From: JAFTYO01 sp045613125 | GTDB lineage: Bacteria; Pseudomonadota; Alphaproteobacteria; RF32; CAG-239 | Assembly (NCBI GenBank): GCA_045613125.1 | Contig: JAZLAM010000020.1 | Coordinates: 1-64,000, forward strand | Direction: 5' to 3' | DNA: 64,000 bases | Part shown: positions 6,655 to 16,300 of the stretch, in pieces | Layout: each line of letters begins with the position of its first letter | How positions within the stretch are numbered: position 1 is the first letter of the stretch | Translations under genes and position numbers: made by a program | Notes under the pieces: model-generated | What the model was told of the DNA's origin: nothing | The model's input: only the letters and a program-made list of their open reading frames with translations | Database searches by the model: none

Positions 6655-8199
6655 ATGTACAAACTTTCAACAAAAAGAGTTGCCCTCATTTTAGCGATAT
6701 GCTTAATCGGTATCTTTATGGCAATTCCAAACTTTTTACCACAAGGAACAAAACTTCCCTCTTGGTGGAAACCAATAAGTTTGGGGCTTGATTTGCAAGG
6801 CGGTTCAAATTTATTGTTAGAAGTCAAAATGAGCGATGTTTTAAAAGAACGTATGGCAAATATTGAAGATTCTGTTCGCCAAGTTTTAAGAGAACATCGT
6901 ATTCGTTATCAAAATCTTACATCGACCGATGATAGTGTCAGAGTTAAAATTGATAACTCTAATGCAAGAACTCAAGCTATGAGACATTTAAGATCTATAG
7001 AAGACGGACTAGAGATTTCAGTTGTTGATAACGATGTGATCGAGCTTAAATATTCTGAAATTGCATATAACCAAATGCAAGCAAAAGTTGTAGATCAGTC
7101 AATTGAAATTGTTCGTCGTCGTGTTGATGAATTAGGTACGAAAGAACCTACTATTCAAAGCCAAGGACAAGATAGAATAATTGTTCAACTTCCGGGTATT
7201 CAAAATCCTGAAGAAGTAAAACAACTTTTGGGTAAAACTGCAAAAATGTCTTTCCACTTAGTAGACTCAAGAACATCTGCAACAACTGCAAAACGTGGTA
7301 AAATAAGCAGTACATCTCGTGTTGTATCAGGTGTTGATGGCGGTCAATATGTTATTACACGTAAAGCTGTTGTAGATGGAGCTCACTTGGTTGATGCCGG
7401 GGTTTCTTTTCAAGATGGTGAACCTGTTGTAAGTTTCAAATTTGACACTGTCGGAGGACGTAAATTTGCTGAAGTGACTAGAGATCATGTTAAAGAAGCA
7501 TTGGCTATTGTTTTGGATAACGAAGTTATTTCAGCTCCTACGATTCAGGGTGCTATTACAGGTGGAAGTGGTGTTATTACAGGTAATTTCAGTTCTGAAA
7601 CCGCAAATGAGTTAGCAATGTTGTTGCGTTCAGGTGCACTTCCGGCTCAATTGGAAGTTTTAGAAGAAAGAACTGTCGGAGCAGGACTCGGCGCTGATTC
7701 TATCAGAGAGGGGATTCTTGCTTCAATTATTGGCCTTATATGTGTAATTGTATTTATGGTTGCAGCATATGGTTTGTTTGGGGTTTTCACAACAATTACA
7801 GTGTTTATCAATCTGTTTTTGACATTAGGTGCAATGAGTGCAATCGGTACAACCTTAACTCTTCCGGGTATTGCCGGTATCATTTTAACAATTGCCATGG
7901 CAGTTGATGCAAACGTTTTGATTTTTGAGCGTATGCGTGAAGAAGTTAAAAAGGGACGTTCAACAAAAGATGCTGCTGATGCCGGATTTACCGAAGCAAT
8001 AACAACAATTATTGATTCAAACTTAACAACCTTAGTTGCGGCTCTTGTATTGTTCTGGTTTGGAACCGGTCCTGTAAGAGGCTTTGCAGTGACATTAGCT
8101 ATAGGTATTGCAACTTCTATGTTTACATCAGTAACTGTAACACGTTTGATTATAGCAAGTTGGATTGCTCGCTGTAAGCCTACAAAATTGCCAATTTAA
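6655..8199 (+). CDS. secD: Protein translocase subunit SecD
   Basis: 514-residue inner membrane protein. With SecF it uses the proton gradient to help pull proteins through SecYEG from the periplasmic side. It has an N-terminal membrane segment, the LGLDLQGG motif, the large periplasmic P1 domain (RRRVDELGTKEPTIQ, IQLPGI-type strand), and six-helix RND-like membrane core with AMAVDANVLIFERMREE. Length is near the short SecD class. The gene directly follows yajC and is followed by secF 22 bases later. Confidence 0.97.
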   Translation: MYKLSTKRVALILAICLIGIFMAIPNFLPQGTKLPSWWKPISLGLDLQGGSNLLLEVKMSDVLKERMANIEDSVRQVLREHRIRYQNLTSTDDSVRVKIDNSNARTQAMRHLRSIEDGLEISVVDNDVIELKYSEIAYNQMQAKVVDQSIEIVRRRVDELGTKEPTIQSQGQDRIIVQLPGIQNPEEVKQLLGKTAKMSFHLVDSRTSATTAKRGKISSTSRVVSGVDGGQYVITRKAVVDGAHLVDAGVSFQDGEPVVSFKFDTVGGRKFAEVTRDHVKEALAIVLDNEVISAPTIQGAITGGSGVITGNFSSETANELAMLLRSGALPAQLEVLEERTVGAGLGADSIREGILASIIGLICVIVFMVAAYGLFGVFTTITVFINLFLTLGAMSAIGTTLTLPGIAGIILTIAMAVDANVLIFERMREEVKKGRSTKDAADAGFTEAITTIIDSNLTTLVAALVLFWFGTGPVRGFAVTLAIGIATSMFTSVTVTRLIIASWIARCKPTKLPI

Positions 8200-8221
8200 T
8201 TTTATGATAAAGGAATAGAAA

Positions 8222-9160
8222 ATGAAAATATTTAATTGGGTAACCAAAGATACAAATATTGACTTTATGAAACCTCGTAAGTTTACCTATGTACTTTCTG
8301 TTGTTTTGGCAATTATGTCTTGCTATTGGATATTTGTTGGCGGATTTAACTACGGAATTGATTTCTCCGGTGGTATTTTAATAGAAGTTAAAAGCGAAAA
8401 GTCTATTGATGTCGAGCAAATTCGTAAACAATTATCAAATCTAGATTTAGATGAACTTACTTTACAAACTCTGGGTGATAATAAAGATGAGTTAATCATA
8501 AGAACGCAAGTCGATAATGCCACAGAAGAATCTCAACGTATTGCAGTTGCTAAAATTAAGGAAATTTTAGGTGATGATTATGAATATCGTAAAGTTGAAT
8601 CTGTCGGTCCGCAAGTTGGTGATGAGTTAAAACGTGATGGTATCGTTGCATCATTAATTGCAATACTTGCCATAAGTCTTTATATATGGTTCAGATTTGA
8701 ATGGCAATTTGCATTAGGTGCATTGCTAGGTTTGTTCCATGACGTATTTATTACCATAGGTATGTTGGCGATGTTTAAATTTGACATCAGTTTGACAACT
8801 GTTGCTGCAATTTTGACATTAGCCGGATATTCAGTGAATGATACGGTTGTTACTTATGATCGAATTAGAGAAAACTTGCAAAAATATAAGAAAATGTCAC
8901 AATACGACTTAATAAATAAGAGCTTGAATGACATATTTTCAAGAACCATTTTAACCGGTTTAACAACAATGTTTGCATCTGCTGCATTGTTTATTTGGGG
9001 TGGCGAAACTTTAAGAAGTTTCTCTTTTACCATTTTATGGGGGGTTATTATCGGCACTTATTCATCAATTTATATTTCTGCAGTTTTCTTGAATATTTTT
9101 GATTTAAGAAAGACTCAAGAAGCGCAAAACCAAAACTTGAACCCTTTTGGTAATGTGTAA
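8222..9160 (+). CDS. secF: Protein translocase subunit SecF
   Basis: 312-residue partner of SecD. N-terminal membrane helix, GIDFSGG motif (about 44-50), short periplasmic domain, then five further helices with the family signatures GYSVNDTVVTYDRIREN and SRTILTG. AAAGGAATA precedes the ATG. A strong terminator follows at 9175-9225, so the yajC-secD-secF unit ends here. Confidence 0.97.
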   Translation: MKIFNWVTKDTNIDFMKPRKFTYVLSVVLAIMSCYWIFVGGFNYGIDFSGGILIEVKSEKSIDVEQIRKQLSNLDLDELTLQTLGDNKDELIIRTQVDNATEESQRIAVAKIKEILGDDYEYRKVESVGPQVGDELKRDGIVASLIAILAISLYIWFRFEWQFALGALLGLFHDVFITIGMLAMFKFDISLTTVAAILTLAGYSVNDTVVTYDRIRENLQKYKKMSQYDLINKSLNDIFSRTILTGLTTMFASAALFIWGGETLRSFSFTILWGVIIGTYSSIYISAVFLNIFDLRKTQEAQNQNLNPFGNV

Positions 9161-9174
9161 ATAAAAAAGACAAT

Positions 9175-9225
9175 CAAACCTCCGATGTGTAAGAATAATC
9201 TTATATACCGGAGGTTTGTTTTTAT
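9175..9225 (+). terminator. Rho-independent terminator after secF
   Basis: Stem CAAACCTCCG (9175-9184) with CGGAGGTTTG (9209-9218), followed by TTTTTAT. Confidence 0.85.
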
Positions 9226-9241
9226 AAAAGGACTTTAGTAT

Positions 9242-10204
9242 ATGTTATATTCAATGTTTATAATTATTATCGGCTTTATATTACTTATTGCCGGTGCAGA
9301 ATGGACAGTTAAAGGATCAGTGGCTATAGCTAACAAAATGAAGATACCGATGATAATTGTTGGTTTAACGATTGTTGCTTTGGGTACATCTTTACCTGAA
9401 TTTATTGTGAGCGTTAAAGCAGCACTAAACGGAGCAGCCGGCATTTCAATCGGCAATGTTGTAGGATCAAATATTGCAAATATTCTACTTATTTTAGGCA
9501 GTGCCGCAATATTCTATCCGATAAAGTGCCGTCGTCGCATTTTTTTACGTAATTATAAATTTTTATTTTTAGTAAGTGCTCTTTTTGCAGCTTTTTCCAT
9601 AAGCGGAAAGTTCGTTTTTTGGCATGGAATAATATTGCTCGGACTTTTGCTTGGATTTATTTATTATAACTATAAAAATGCATCTAAAGTTGCTGTTAGT
9701 GAAGATAGTTTAAGTCCTCTTGCCAATAAAAATTGGATTTTAGTTATTGCCATTACTATTATCGGATTGTCAGCAATAATGTATGGTGCCGATTTTTTGG
9801 TTAACGGAGCAATAAATATTGCAAAGATATTAGGTGTTTCAGATGAAATTATAGGATTAACAATCATCGCTGTTGGTACGTCTTTGCCTGAGTTGGCAAC
9901 TACAATTGTAGCCGCTATAAAAAAACAAAACGATGTAGCTCTCGGAAACATAATCGGCTCTAACATATGGAATATTGTATTTATAATGGGCTTCACATCG
10001 GTTGTAACAGATGTAAATGTTTCACAACAATTTATGTTTTATGATGTATGGGTAATGTTTTTAGCTACATTGTTGCTATATCCGGTTATGATGACAAAAG
10101 CACGTATGAACCGATTTGAAGGTACAGTCTTTGTAAGCGTTTATGTATTATATATCCTATCGCAAATAATGATTGTAAAAAGCTATTGGAATTTTGGTTA
10201 CTAA
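9242..10204 (+). CDS. CaCA-family calcium/sodium antiporter (YrbG-like)
   Basis: 320-residue integral membrane protein with about ten hydrophobic segments. It is built from two homologous halves, each carrying the alpha-repeat signature: VALGTSLPE...GNVVGSNIANIL (about 57-90) and AVGTSLPELATT...GNIIGSNIWNIV (about 210-245). This is the cation/Ca2+ exchanger family; E. coli YrbG is the nearest well-known member. The transported ion is inferred from the family. AAGGA lies before the ATG, and it has its own terminator. Confidence 0.9.
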   Translation: MLYSMFIIIIGFILLIAGAEWTVKGSVAIANKMKIPMIIVGLTIVALGTSLPEFIVSVKAALNGAAGISIGNVVGSNIANILLILGSAAIFYPIKCRRRIFLRNYKFLFLVSALFAAFSISGKFVFWHGIILLGLLLGFIYYNYKNASKVAVSEDSLSPLANKNWILVIAITIIGLSAIMYGADFLVNGAINIAKILGVSDEIIGLTIIAVGTSLPELATTIVAAIKKQNDVALGNIIGSNIWNIVFIMGFTSVVTDVNVSQQFMFYDVWVMFLATLLLYPVMMTKARMNRFEGTVFVSVYVLYILSQIMIVKSYWNFGY

Positions 10205-10224
10205 TCTGAGTAATCTTATGAGAT

Positions 10225-10256
10225 AAAAAAGAGAATGTTCTCACATTCTCTTTTTT
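10225..10256. terminator. Bidirectional terminator
   Basis: Stem AAAAAAGAGAATG (10225-10237) with CATTCTCTTTTTT (10244-10256). It lies between the convergent antiporter gene and the small minus-strand gene at 10270-10536. Confidence 0.85.
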
Positions 10257-10269
10257 GGTCATATGAAGT

Positions 10270-10536
10270 TTATTTAGATTGATTATATTTGTATGGATCT
10301 TCTTTTTCTTTTCCGTGGTATACATCTGATGCCTGATCTAATTCTGTATTAAGTCTTCCTTTTAGTTTTGATGCACTGCTTGTTGTATCAGAAATATGAG
10401 AAGAAATATTAGAGCTTGCGCTTTGTATATAACCACTGATAGTATTCCATTGTTGATCTGGCTTAATATCGAATGCTAACCATGTTAAACCACTACATAC
10501 TGCTATAAGACCAATTAAATACAAGATAACTTTCAT
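10270..10536 (-). CDS. Small membrane-anchored hypothetical protein
   Basis: 88 residues. One N-terminal hydrophobic segment (about 3-22, VILYLIGLIAVCSGLTWLAF) is followed by a Ser/Asn-rich, then charged, hydrophilic tail. GGAGG is 8 bases before the ATG, and a terminator follows, so it is probably a real gene. No family recognised; inner-membrane anchored with a periplasmic tail is likely. Confidence 0.65.
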   Translation of the reverse strand: MKVILYLIGLIAVCSGLTWLAFDIKPDQQWNTISGYIQSASSNISSHISDTTSSASKLKGRLNTELDQASDVYHGKEKEDPYKYNQSK

Positions 10537-10604
10537 TTTCTATTCCTCCGAAATTAAGTATATTCGAAAGTATATGAATAATCATTTAAAAAGTATTTAA
10601 TAAA

Positions 10605-11531
10605 CTAAGCAAAAATTGTATCGGTTGTGTAATCTTTATAGGCAAAAGCACTTCCGTCAATATAACGATGATTTTTGTTTAATGCTTCAATTTCTTGCAT
10701 GTCTTGATTGTCTAGTTGTATGTTTATTGCTTTTAAGTTATCTTTAAGATGTTGTTCTTTAACAGATTTCGGAATAACAATAACACCTCGATTTATTTGC
10801 CAACTAAGTAATACTTGTGCCGGAGTAATATTTAGTTTTTGAGCAATGTTGATTATGGTTCTATCATTTAATAAATCAAAATTATTTGAAGATACACCGG
10901 AACCTAATGGAGAGTAGGCTGTAACGGTAATCATATTTTTACGGCAAAAATCAATTAAATCTGTTTGTGTTAAATAAGGATGAGATTCAATTTGATTAAC
11001 AGCAGGTATGATGTTGCATTCAGATATTATATGTTCAAGATTTTTTTTACCGAAATTGGAAACTCCAATTGCCTTAGTTAATCCTTGTTTTTGAACTTTT
11101 TCCATTTCTTTATATGTTATGGTTATATCTAATTCACTTAGAGATATCATATCTTCATCACTTTGTGGAAGTAAGGTCCCTTTTTTTTGAGCTATAGGCC
11201 AGTGCATTAGCCATAAATCTAGATAATCGAGTTTTAATTCTTTTAATGTTTGTTTTAGTTCAGGTAACACATCCTGTGGATTATGAGAATCGTTCCACAG
11301 TTTTGAAGTAACAAAAATATCTTCTCTTTTTAGATTATCTTCCCTGAATGCGTCAGTGAATGCTTGTCCGATTTCTTCTTGATTATTATAAATTGAAGCG
11401 CAGTCAAAGTGTTTATATCCTAATTTTAATGCCCATCTTATGGCTTGATAAACCTCTCCTGCATTAGATCTCCAAGTTCCTAGACCAATTACAGGTATAT
11501 TTGCACCAGTGTTAAGTGTTATATATTTCAT
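10605..11531 (-). CDS. Aldo/keto reductase
   Basis: 308-residue NAD(P)H-dependent oxidoreductase with the aldo/keto reductase barrel. The catalytic tetrad is visible: D43, Y48 (FDCASIY), K77 (VTSKLW) and H110 (LMHWPI). The cofactor-binding end has IPKSVKEQHLKDN. The family reduces carbonyl compounds to alcohols; the substrate cannot be assigned. AGGAG precedes the ATG. It appears to be transcribed alone. Confidence 0.92.
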   Translation of the reverse strand: MKYITLNTGANIPVIGLGTWRSNAGEVYQAIRWALKLGYKHFDCASIYNNQEEIGQAFTDAFREDNLKREDIFVTSKLWNDSHNPQDVLPELKQTLKELKLDYLDLWLMHWPIAQKKGTLLPQSDEDMISLSELDITITYKEMEKVQKQGLTKAIGVSNFGKKNLEHIISECNIIPAVNQIESHPYLTQTDLIDFCRKNMITVTAYSPLGSGVSSNNFDLLNDRTIINIAQKLNITPAQVLLSWQINRGVIVIPKSVKEQHLKDNLKAINIQLDNQDMQEIEALNKNHRYIDGSAFAYKDYTTDTIFA

Positions 11532-11664
11532 GTTTTTCTCCTAAAAATGTTGTTTTAAGAGAATATAATTATCATATAGAAAAAATCCACTATGTAAAAT
11601 ATAAAACTTGTATTTGAGCTGAAAGCGTAATATTGTAAATATATAGTTTTAAAAGGAGATGGTT

Positions 11665-13122
11665 ATGCGTTTTTATAAAATTTTATGCGTGTCAGCATTA
11701 TGTTTTGCAACTCAAGCTTTTGCTTATGATAATATCAAAAATCTGGAAATAAGTATTTATAATGATAATTTAGCTTTAGTAAAAGATACCAGAGATATCA
11801 AACTTACATTAGGTAATAATGATATTGCATTTACCGGTGTAGCCTCTCAAATTAAAGCTGAAAGTGTAATGATACTCGGAAAAGATATTAATGTATTGGA
11901 ACAAAATTATGATTATGATTTAATAACTCCTCAAAATATTCTTCAAAAATCAATAGGAAAAGATGTTAAAACCATTGTGCAAAATCCCACAACAGGAGAA
12001 AATATATTTAGCAAAGCTACAGTTTTGAGTGCTGTCGGAACAAAGCCGGTTTTAAAGTTTGATTACGGAATTGAAACAGATTTTAGCGGACGTTTGGTTT
12101 TTGAACAATTGCCGAAAAATTTACAACAAAAACCAACTTTAATGGCGAAAATATATAGTCCTAAAGCCGGAATTCAAGAACTTGAACTTGCATATCTTAC
12201 TAATGGAATTTCGTGGAAAAGTAATTATGTGGCACGTATTGTTGATGATAAGTATCTAAATTTAACATCATGGGTTGCTATTAATAATACATCAGGAGCA
12301 GATTATAACAATGCTCAAATTCAGCTTGTAGCCGGTGATGTAAATCAAGTTAAAGAGACCGGAGTTATGACAAATAGAGTTATGATGGCAAAGGCAGTCA
12401 CTTTAGAAACAGCTAATACGGATGCTATGGGAAGCAGAGAAACTAACCAACTAAGCTCTTACCAACTTTATACTTTGCCTAACAGGGCTGATATTAAGGA
12501 TAATCAAACTAAGCAAATTAGTTTGTTTGAACGTCTAAATGTTGATTATACAAAAGAAGGACGACTAAATTCTAGTCTTTATTTTAATGGAGGATATCAG
12601 GCGGAATTTGAAAAAACACATCCTTTAGTTTATTATATTATCAATAATACAAAATCATCTGGTTTGGATTTACCTTTACCTGCAGGAACAATCAGGTTTT
12701 ATGAAAATGATGATAATGATAATATGCAGTTTATAGGAGAAAATAATATTAATCATACGGCAAAAGGTGAAAAACTTGAGTTAAGACTTGGTAAAATGTT
12801 TAATGTCTTTGTAAATGGTAAAATTATTGATGTAAATGAAGTTTCATCAAGTAGAGTAGCAAGTGCAAATAACGGATGTTATAGCGCAGATGTAGAAAAA
12901 GATTATAAAGCGGAAGTAGAATTTAATAATGGTGGAAATGATGATGTTAATATTGTTTTCACGCAAAATCTTGGTCAAGATGTTAAAATGATGCAAGAAA
13001 ATATAAAAGGTAAAAATAAAAATATTAATCAATATGAATGGAAGATATTGGTTTTAAAAAATTCAAAAGTAAATTTGAAGTTTACAGTTAGGGTAAAATC
13101 AAGAGAACGAATTTGTAATTAA
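11665..13122 (+). CDS. Exported DUF4139-family protein
   Basis: About 485 residues with a signal peptide (MRFYKILCVSALCFATQAFA, cleavage after AFA). The rest is beta-rich; YLTNGISWKSNYVARI...LTSWVAINNTSGADYNNAQIQLVAGDVN is the characteristic core of DUF4139 proteins, whose function is unknown. I take the ATG at 11665, 6 bases after AGGAG, rather than the ATG at 11659, which directly abuts it. A terminator follows at 13134-13165. Confidence 0.82.
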   Translation: MRFYKILCVSALCFATQAFAYDNIKNLEISIYNDNLALVKDTRDIKLTLGNNDIAFTGVASQIKAESVMILGKDINVLEQNYDYDLITPQNILQKSIGKDVKTIVQNPTTGENIFSKATVLSAVGTKPVLKFDYGIETDFSGRLVFEQLPKNLQQKPTLMAKIYSPKAGIQELELAYLTNGISWKSNYVARIVDDKYLNLTSWVAINNTSGADYNNAQIQLVAGDVNQVKETGVMTNRVMMAKAVTLETANTDAMGSRETNQLSSYQLYTLPNRADIKDNQTKQISLFERLNVDYTKEGRLNSSLYFNGGYQAEFEKTHPLVYYIINNTKSSGLDLPLPAGTIRFYENDDNDNMQFIGENNINHTAKGEKLELRLGKMFNVFVNGKIIDVNEVSSSRVASANNGCYSADVEKDYKAEVEFNNGGNDDVNIVFTQNLGQDVKMMQENIKGKNKNINQYEWKILVLKNSKVNLKFTVRVKSRERICN

Positions 13123-13133
13123 TTTATCAAATT

Positions 13134-13165
13134 GCTCCTTAAAGTTTCTTAAGGAGCTTTTTTTT
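13134..13165 (+). terminator. Terminator after DUF4139 gene
   Basis: Stem GCTCCTTAA (13134-13142) with TTAAGGAGC (13149-13157), then a run of eight or more T. Confidence 0.85.
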
Positions 13166-13262
13166 ATTTTTTTCTTGCAACTTACTGAAAAATTTGGTAA
13201 ATTGTGAGTGATAAAAAGTTTTTGTGTTTATTATGGAGAATTGAAAAGATTTTTCAAAACCG

Positions 13263-13290
13263 TTTGTTATACGCAAAAGCTTTAATTTTG
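13263..13290 (+). promoter_or_regulatory. Possible Bacteroidota-type promoter
   Basis: TAATTTTG at 13283-13290 matches the Bacteroidota -7 consensus TAnnTTTG, with a TTTG at 13263-13266 as a possible -33 element. The spacing is somewhat short for the consensus. It would start a transcript about 24 nt before the ATG at 13321. No convincing sigma-70 promoter competes. Confidence 0.3.
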
Positions 13291-13320
13291 AATATTAATC
13301 ATTAAAATTTATTTTATATT

Positions 13321-16300
13321 ATGGCAAAAATTAAAACTTTTGCAGCCGTTGTTTTATGTGCTGTAATGTTCATTTCCTCTTCATGTGAGGAACAAATGGA
13401 ATCAACCTATGTAGGTTTTTCTGAAGGAATTAAAAGTACAAATATGAAGTACGAAAGTATGGAATATATTGTAAAGTTTGACACGATAGTGAATGAATTA
13501 TTCACTGTTGAGCAGAATGTACTAGGAGACATCGTAGAGTATGAAAACGATCAAGCAATTGACGTAAGTAGTTTTTTCTATGAGTTAGATCTTAACGTTA
13601 AATTTAACGTTGAACCACAGCAGGTTTATGTTCTAAAAAAGGAACAACTGAGTTCTGTTGCGATGACATCGTCAAATGTAGCAGATAAAGTTGTTAAAGA
13701 CAGTACGGAAGATGATTTCACCCTTACTTCGGTTGGATGTGAATATGAGTTTGTTTTTAACGAGGGCGAAAAAGTTGTAGCAAAAAGTGTATATGAGAAA
13801 GTTTCTCATATGGACACAACTTTTTCATATGCTGAAATCAGTCGGGTATCGTATAAGAAAAGCGATAGTAAACTGGATGAGGTAAAGACAAATGAGGATT
13901 CGATCGTGCATGATGTAAATTTCTATTTTGATGTAGAAATGATTATCAAGCGAGATACCGATGAAACAAGGACGTATGTGGTAAGAGTACCTGTGGAAAG
14001 AATTTACATGGAAGAGCTGGCAGAAGCTGTAACTGAGATTAAGGATTTGGAGTATAAGGGAAAATTTGCCGTAAGGGAAAGCGAACTTTATACAGTTGAA
14101 CAATATGATTTAGGTTATTATGTGACGACATTGAAGGACAAAGAAGTTACCCGTAAGATGTTCAAATATGATCTGGATTTGAATGTTAAGTTCGATATCA
14201 ATCCTAAAAAAGTGACAGTTGATAGTCCAAACAAATTAACGGATGTTGCGCTTAAGAGTGCGACGGCAGGAGATGAAGTTAAGCAAGAAATTAACCAAGA
14301 TGAGTTCACCAAAGCTACAGTTGAACGTGACTATGAGTTTGTGTTCAATGAAGGTGAGGTTGTAACGGCAAAATCTTTATATCAATATCTTTATAACAAA
14401 GATATGACATTTGCATATGCTGAGATTAGAAGTGTAACATATAAGAGATATGATACAAGTCCTAATCCTAACTCAAGCGAAGATGTAAAGATTTATGATA
14501 TCGACCTTTATTTTGAGGTTGATATTGAGGGTAAGGAAGGTGCTAATATTGACGGAAAATATGAAGTAGTAGTTTCATATCAACGTGTATACGAGGTACC
14601 TGATACCCCCGTTTCTGAGACGGTGATAGAGAACGTAGAATATGTGGGTCAATTTGATACCATAACCAAAAAACTCTTTACCGTAAGACAAGAAGTCAAT
14701 GGTGATTTTGTAACCTACACTCAAAATAATGAAGAAATATCAAAAGAGCATTTTGAGAGAAAATTAAATCTTGAGGCAATTTTTGATATTCCTGCTGTTG
14801 TTTACGTAAATAGCGAACAAGAACTTGCAGATGTCAGTTTGACCAGCAGCTCAAAGGATGGCAACAAGGAAACAAAGTCAAGTTCGGATGGCTTTACCAC
14901 TATAACTCGTTCGCAAAATTATAACTTTAAGTTTAATTGCAATGAGAATGTGGTTTCAGCAACTGAATATGACCGAGAAACCTATGGTGATACATTGTTG
15001 ATTTATTCTTCAATTGATAATATTACATACAAAAATTGTAATGTTGAAAAGAACGAAGCAAAATCTAATGTTGATTCAACCGTATATGATGTTATGCTTT
15101 ACTTTAATGTAAATGTAAAACGTCATGTCAAAACAACATCTAAAACCCATCTTGTTGCTGTTCCTTATGCTCGTGTTTTGAAACATGTAGCAAAAGATAC
15201 TCTTGTAAAGAAAAATTATCGTGATGTAAGAAGAAAAATTCTTTCAAGCACTACGGAATTAGTTTCTTTTACTGAGTATGAAATTTGGAGTGTTTCAGGC
15301 GAGAAAAATGCTAAGACAATCTCTAAAGTTTTGAACTTTGGTTTTACTAATCCATCAAATCAGACAGTTTATACAACCAATACTAACTATAAGACAATGT
15401 CTAATGGTTCTGTAGAGGGAAAAGAAACTTCAAGCAAGGATGGAAATTGGACGGTTTATACTCAAACTAACAATTATTCATCAACAGCTGACAATGGAAA
15501 TAAGTCCTTTAACAATAAGTATTCATATAATAGCCAAAAAGCTATTTATACAAATGAACACTATACTGTTGAATTTGCTTATGGCAATTGGTCTGTAAAC
15601 GAAGGTTCAAGTAATGTCGGTTCTAAGAATGGTGAAACAACATATAATGGTAATGCATACGAAGTTTATCCATATGTAAACAACGTATCTTACACTTATG
15701 ATGTTGAAGATGATTCTTATAGTGGTAATGGACAGTCAAATGTGAATGTTTGCATTGAAAAACCGGAAGAAGATATTCTTGTAGCTATCAATTATCGTGA
15801 TGTAAGAAGAGAAATTCTTTCAAGCACTACGGAATTAGTTTCTTTTACTGAGTATGAAATTTGGAGTGTTTCAGGAGCGAAAAACGCTAAGACAATCTCT
15901 AAAGTTTTGAACTTTGGTTTTAATAATCCTTCATCACAGACAGTTTATACAACCAATACTAACTATAAGACAATGTCTAATGGTTCTGTAGAGGGAAAAG
16001 AAACTTCAAGCAAGGATGGAAATTGGACAGTTTATACTCAAACTAACAATTATTCATCAACTGCTGACAATGGAAATAAGTCATTTAACAATAAGTATTC
16101 ATATAATAGTCAAAAAGCTATTTATACAAATGAACACTACACTGTTGAATTTGACTATGGAAGTTGGTCTGTAAGCGAGGGTTCAAGCAATGTCGGTTCT
16201 AAGAATGGTGAAACAACATATAATGGTAATGTATACGAAGTTTATCCATATGTAAACAACGTATCTTACACTTATGATGTTGAAGATGATTCTTATAGTG

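Noticed and set aside
13825..14103. Minus-strand ORF inside the repeat lipoprotein gene
   Set aside because: Opposite-strand shadow of a long frame with clear protein repeats; no ribosome binding site.
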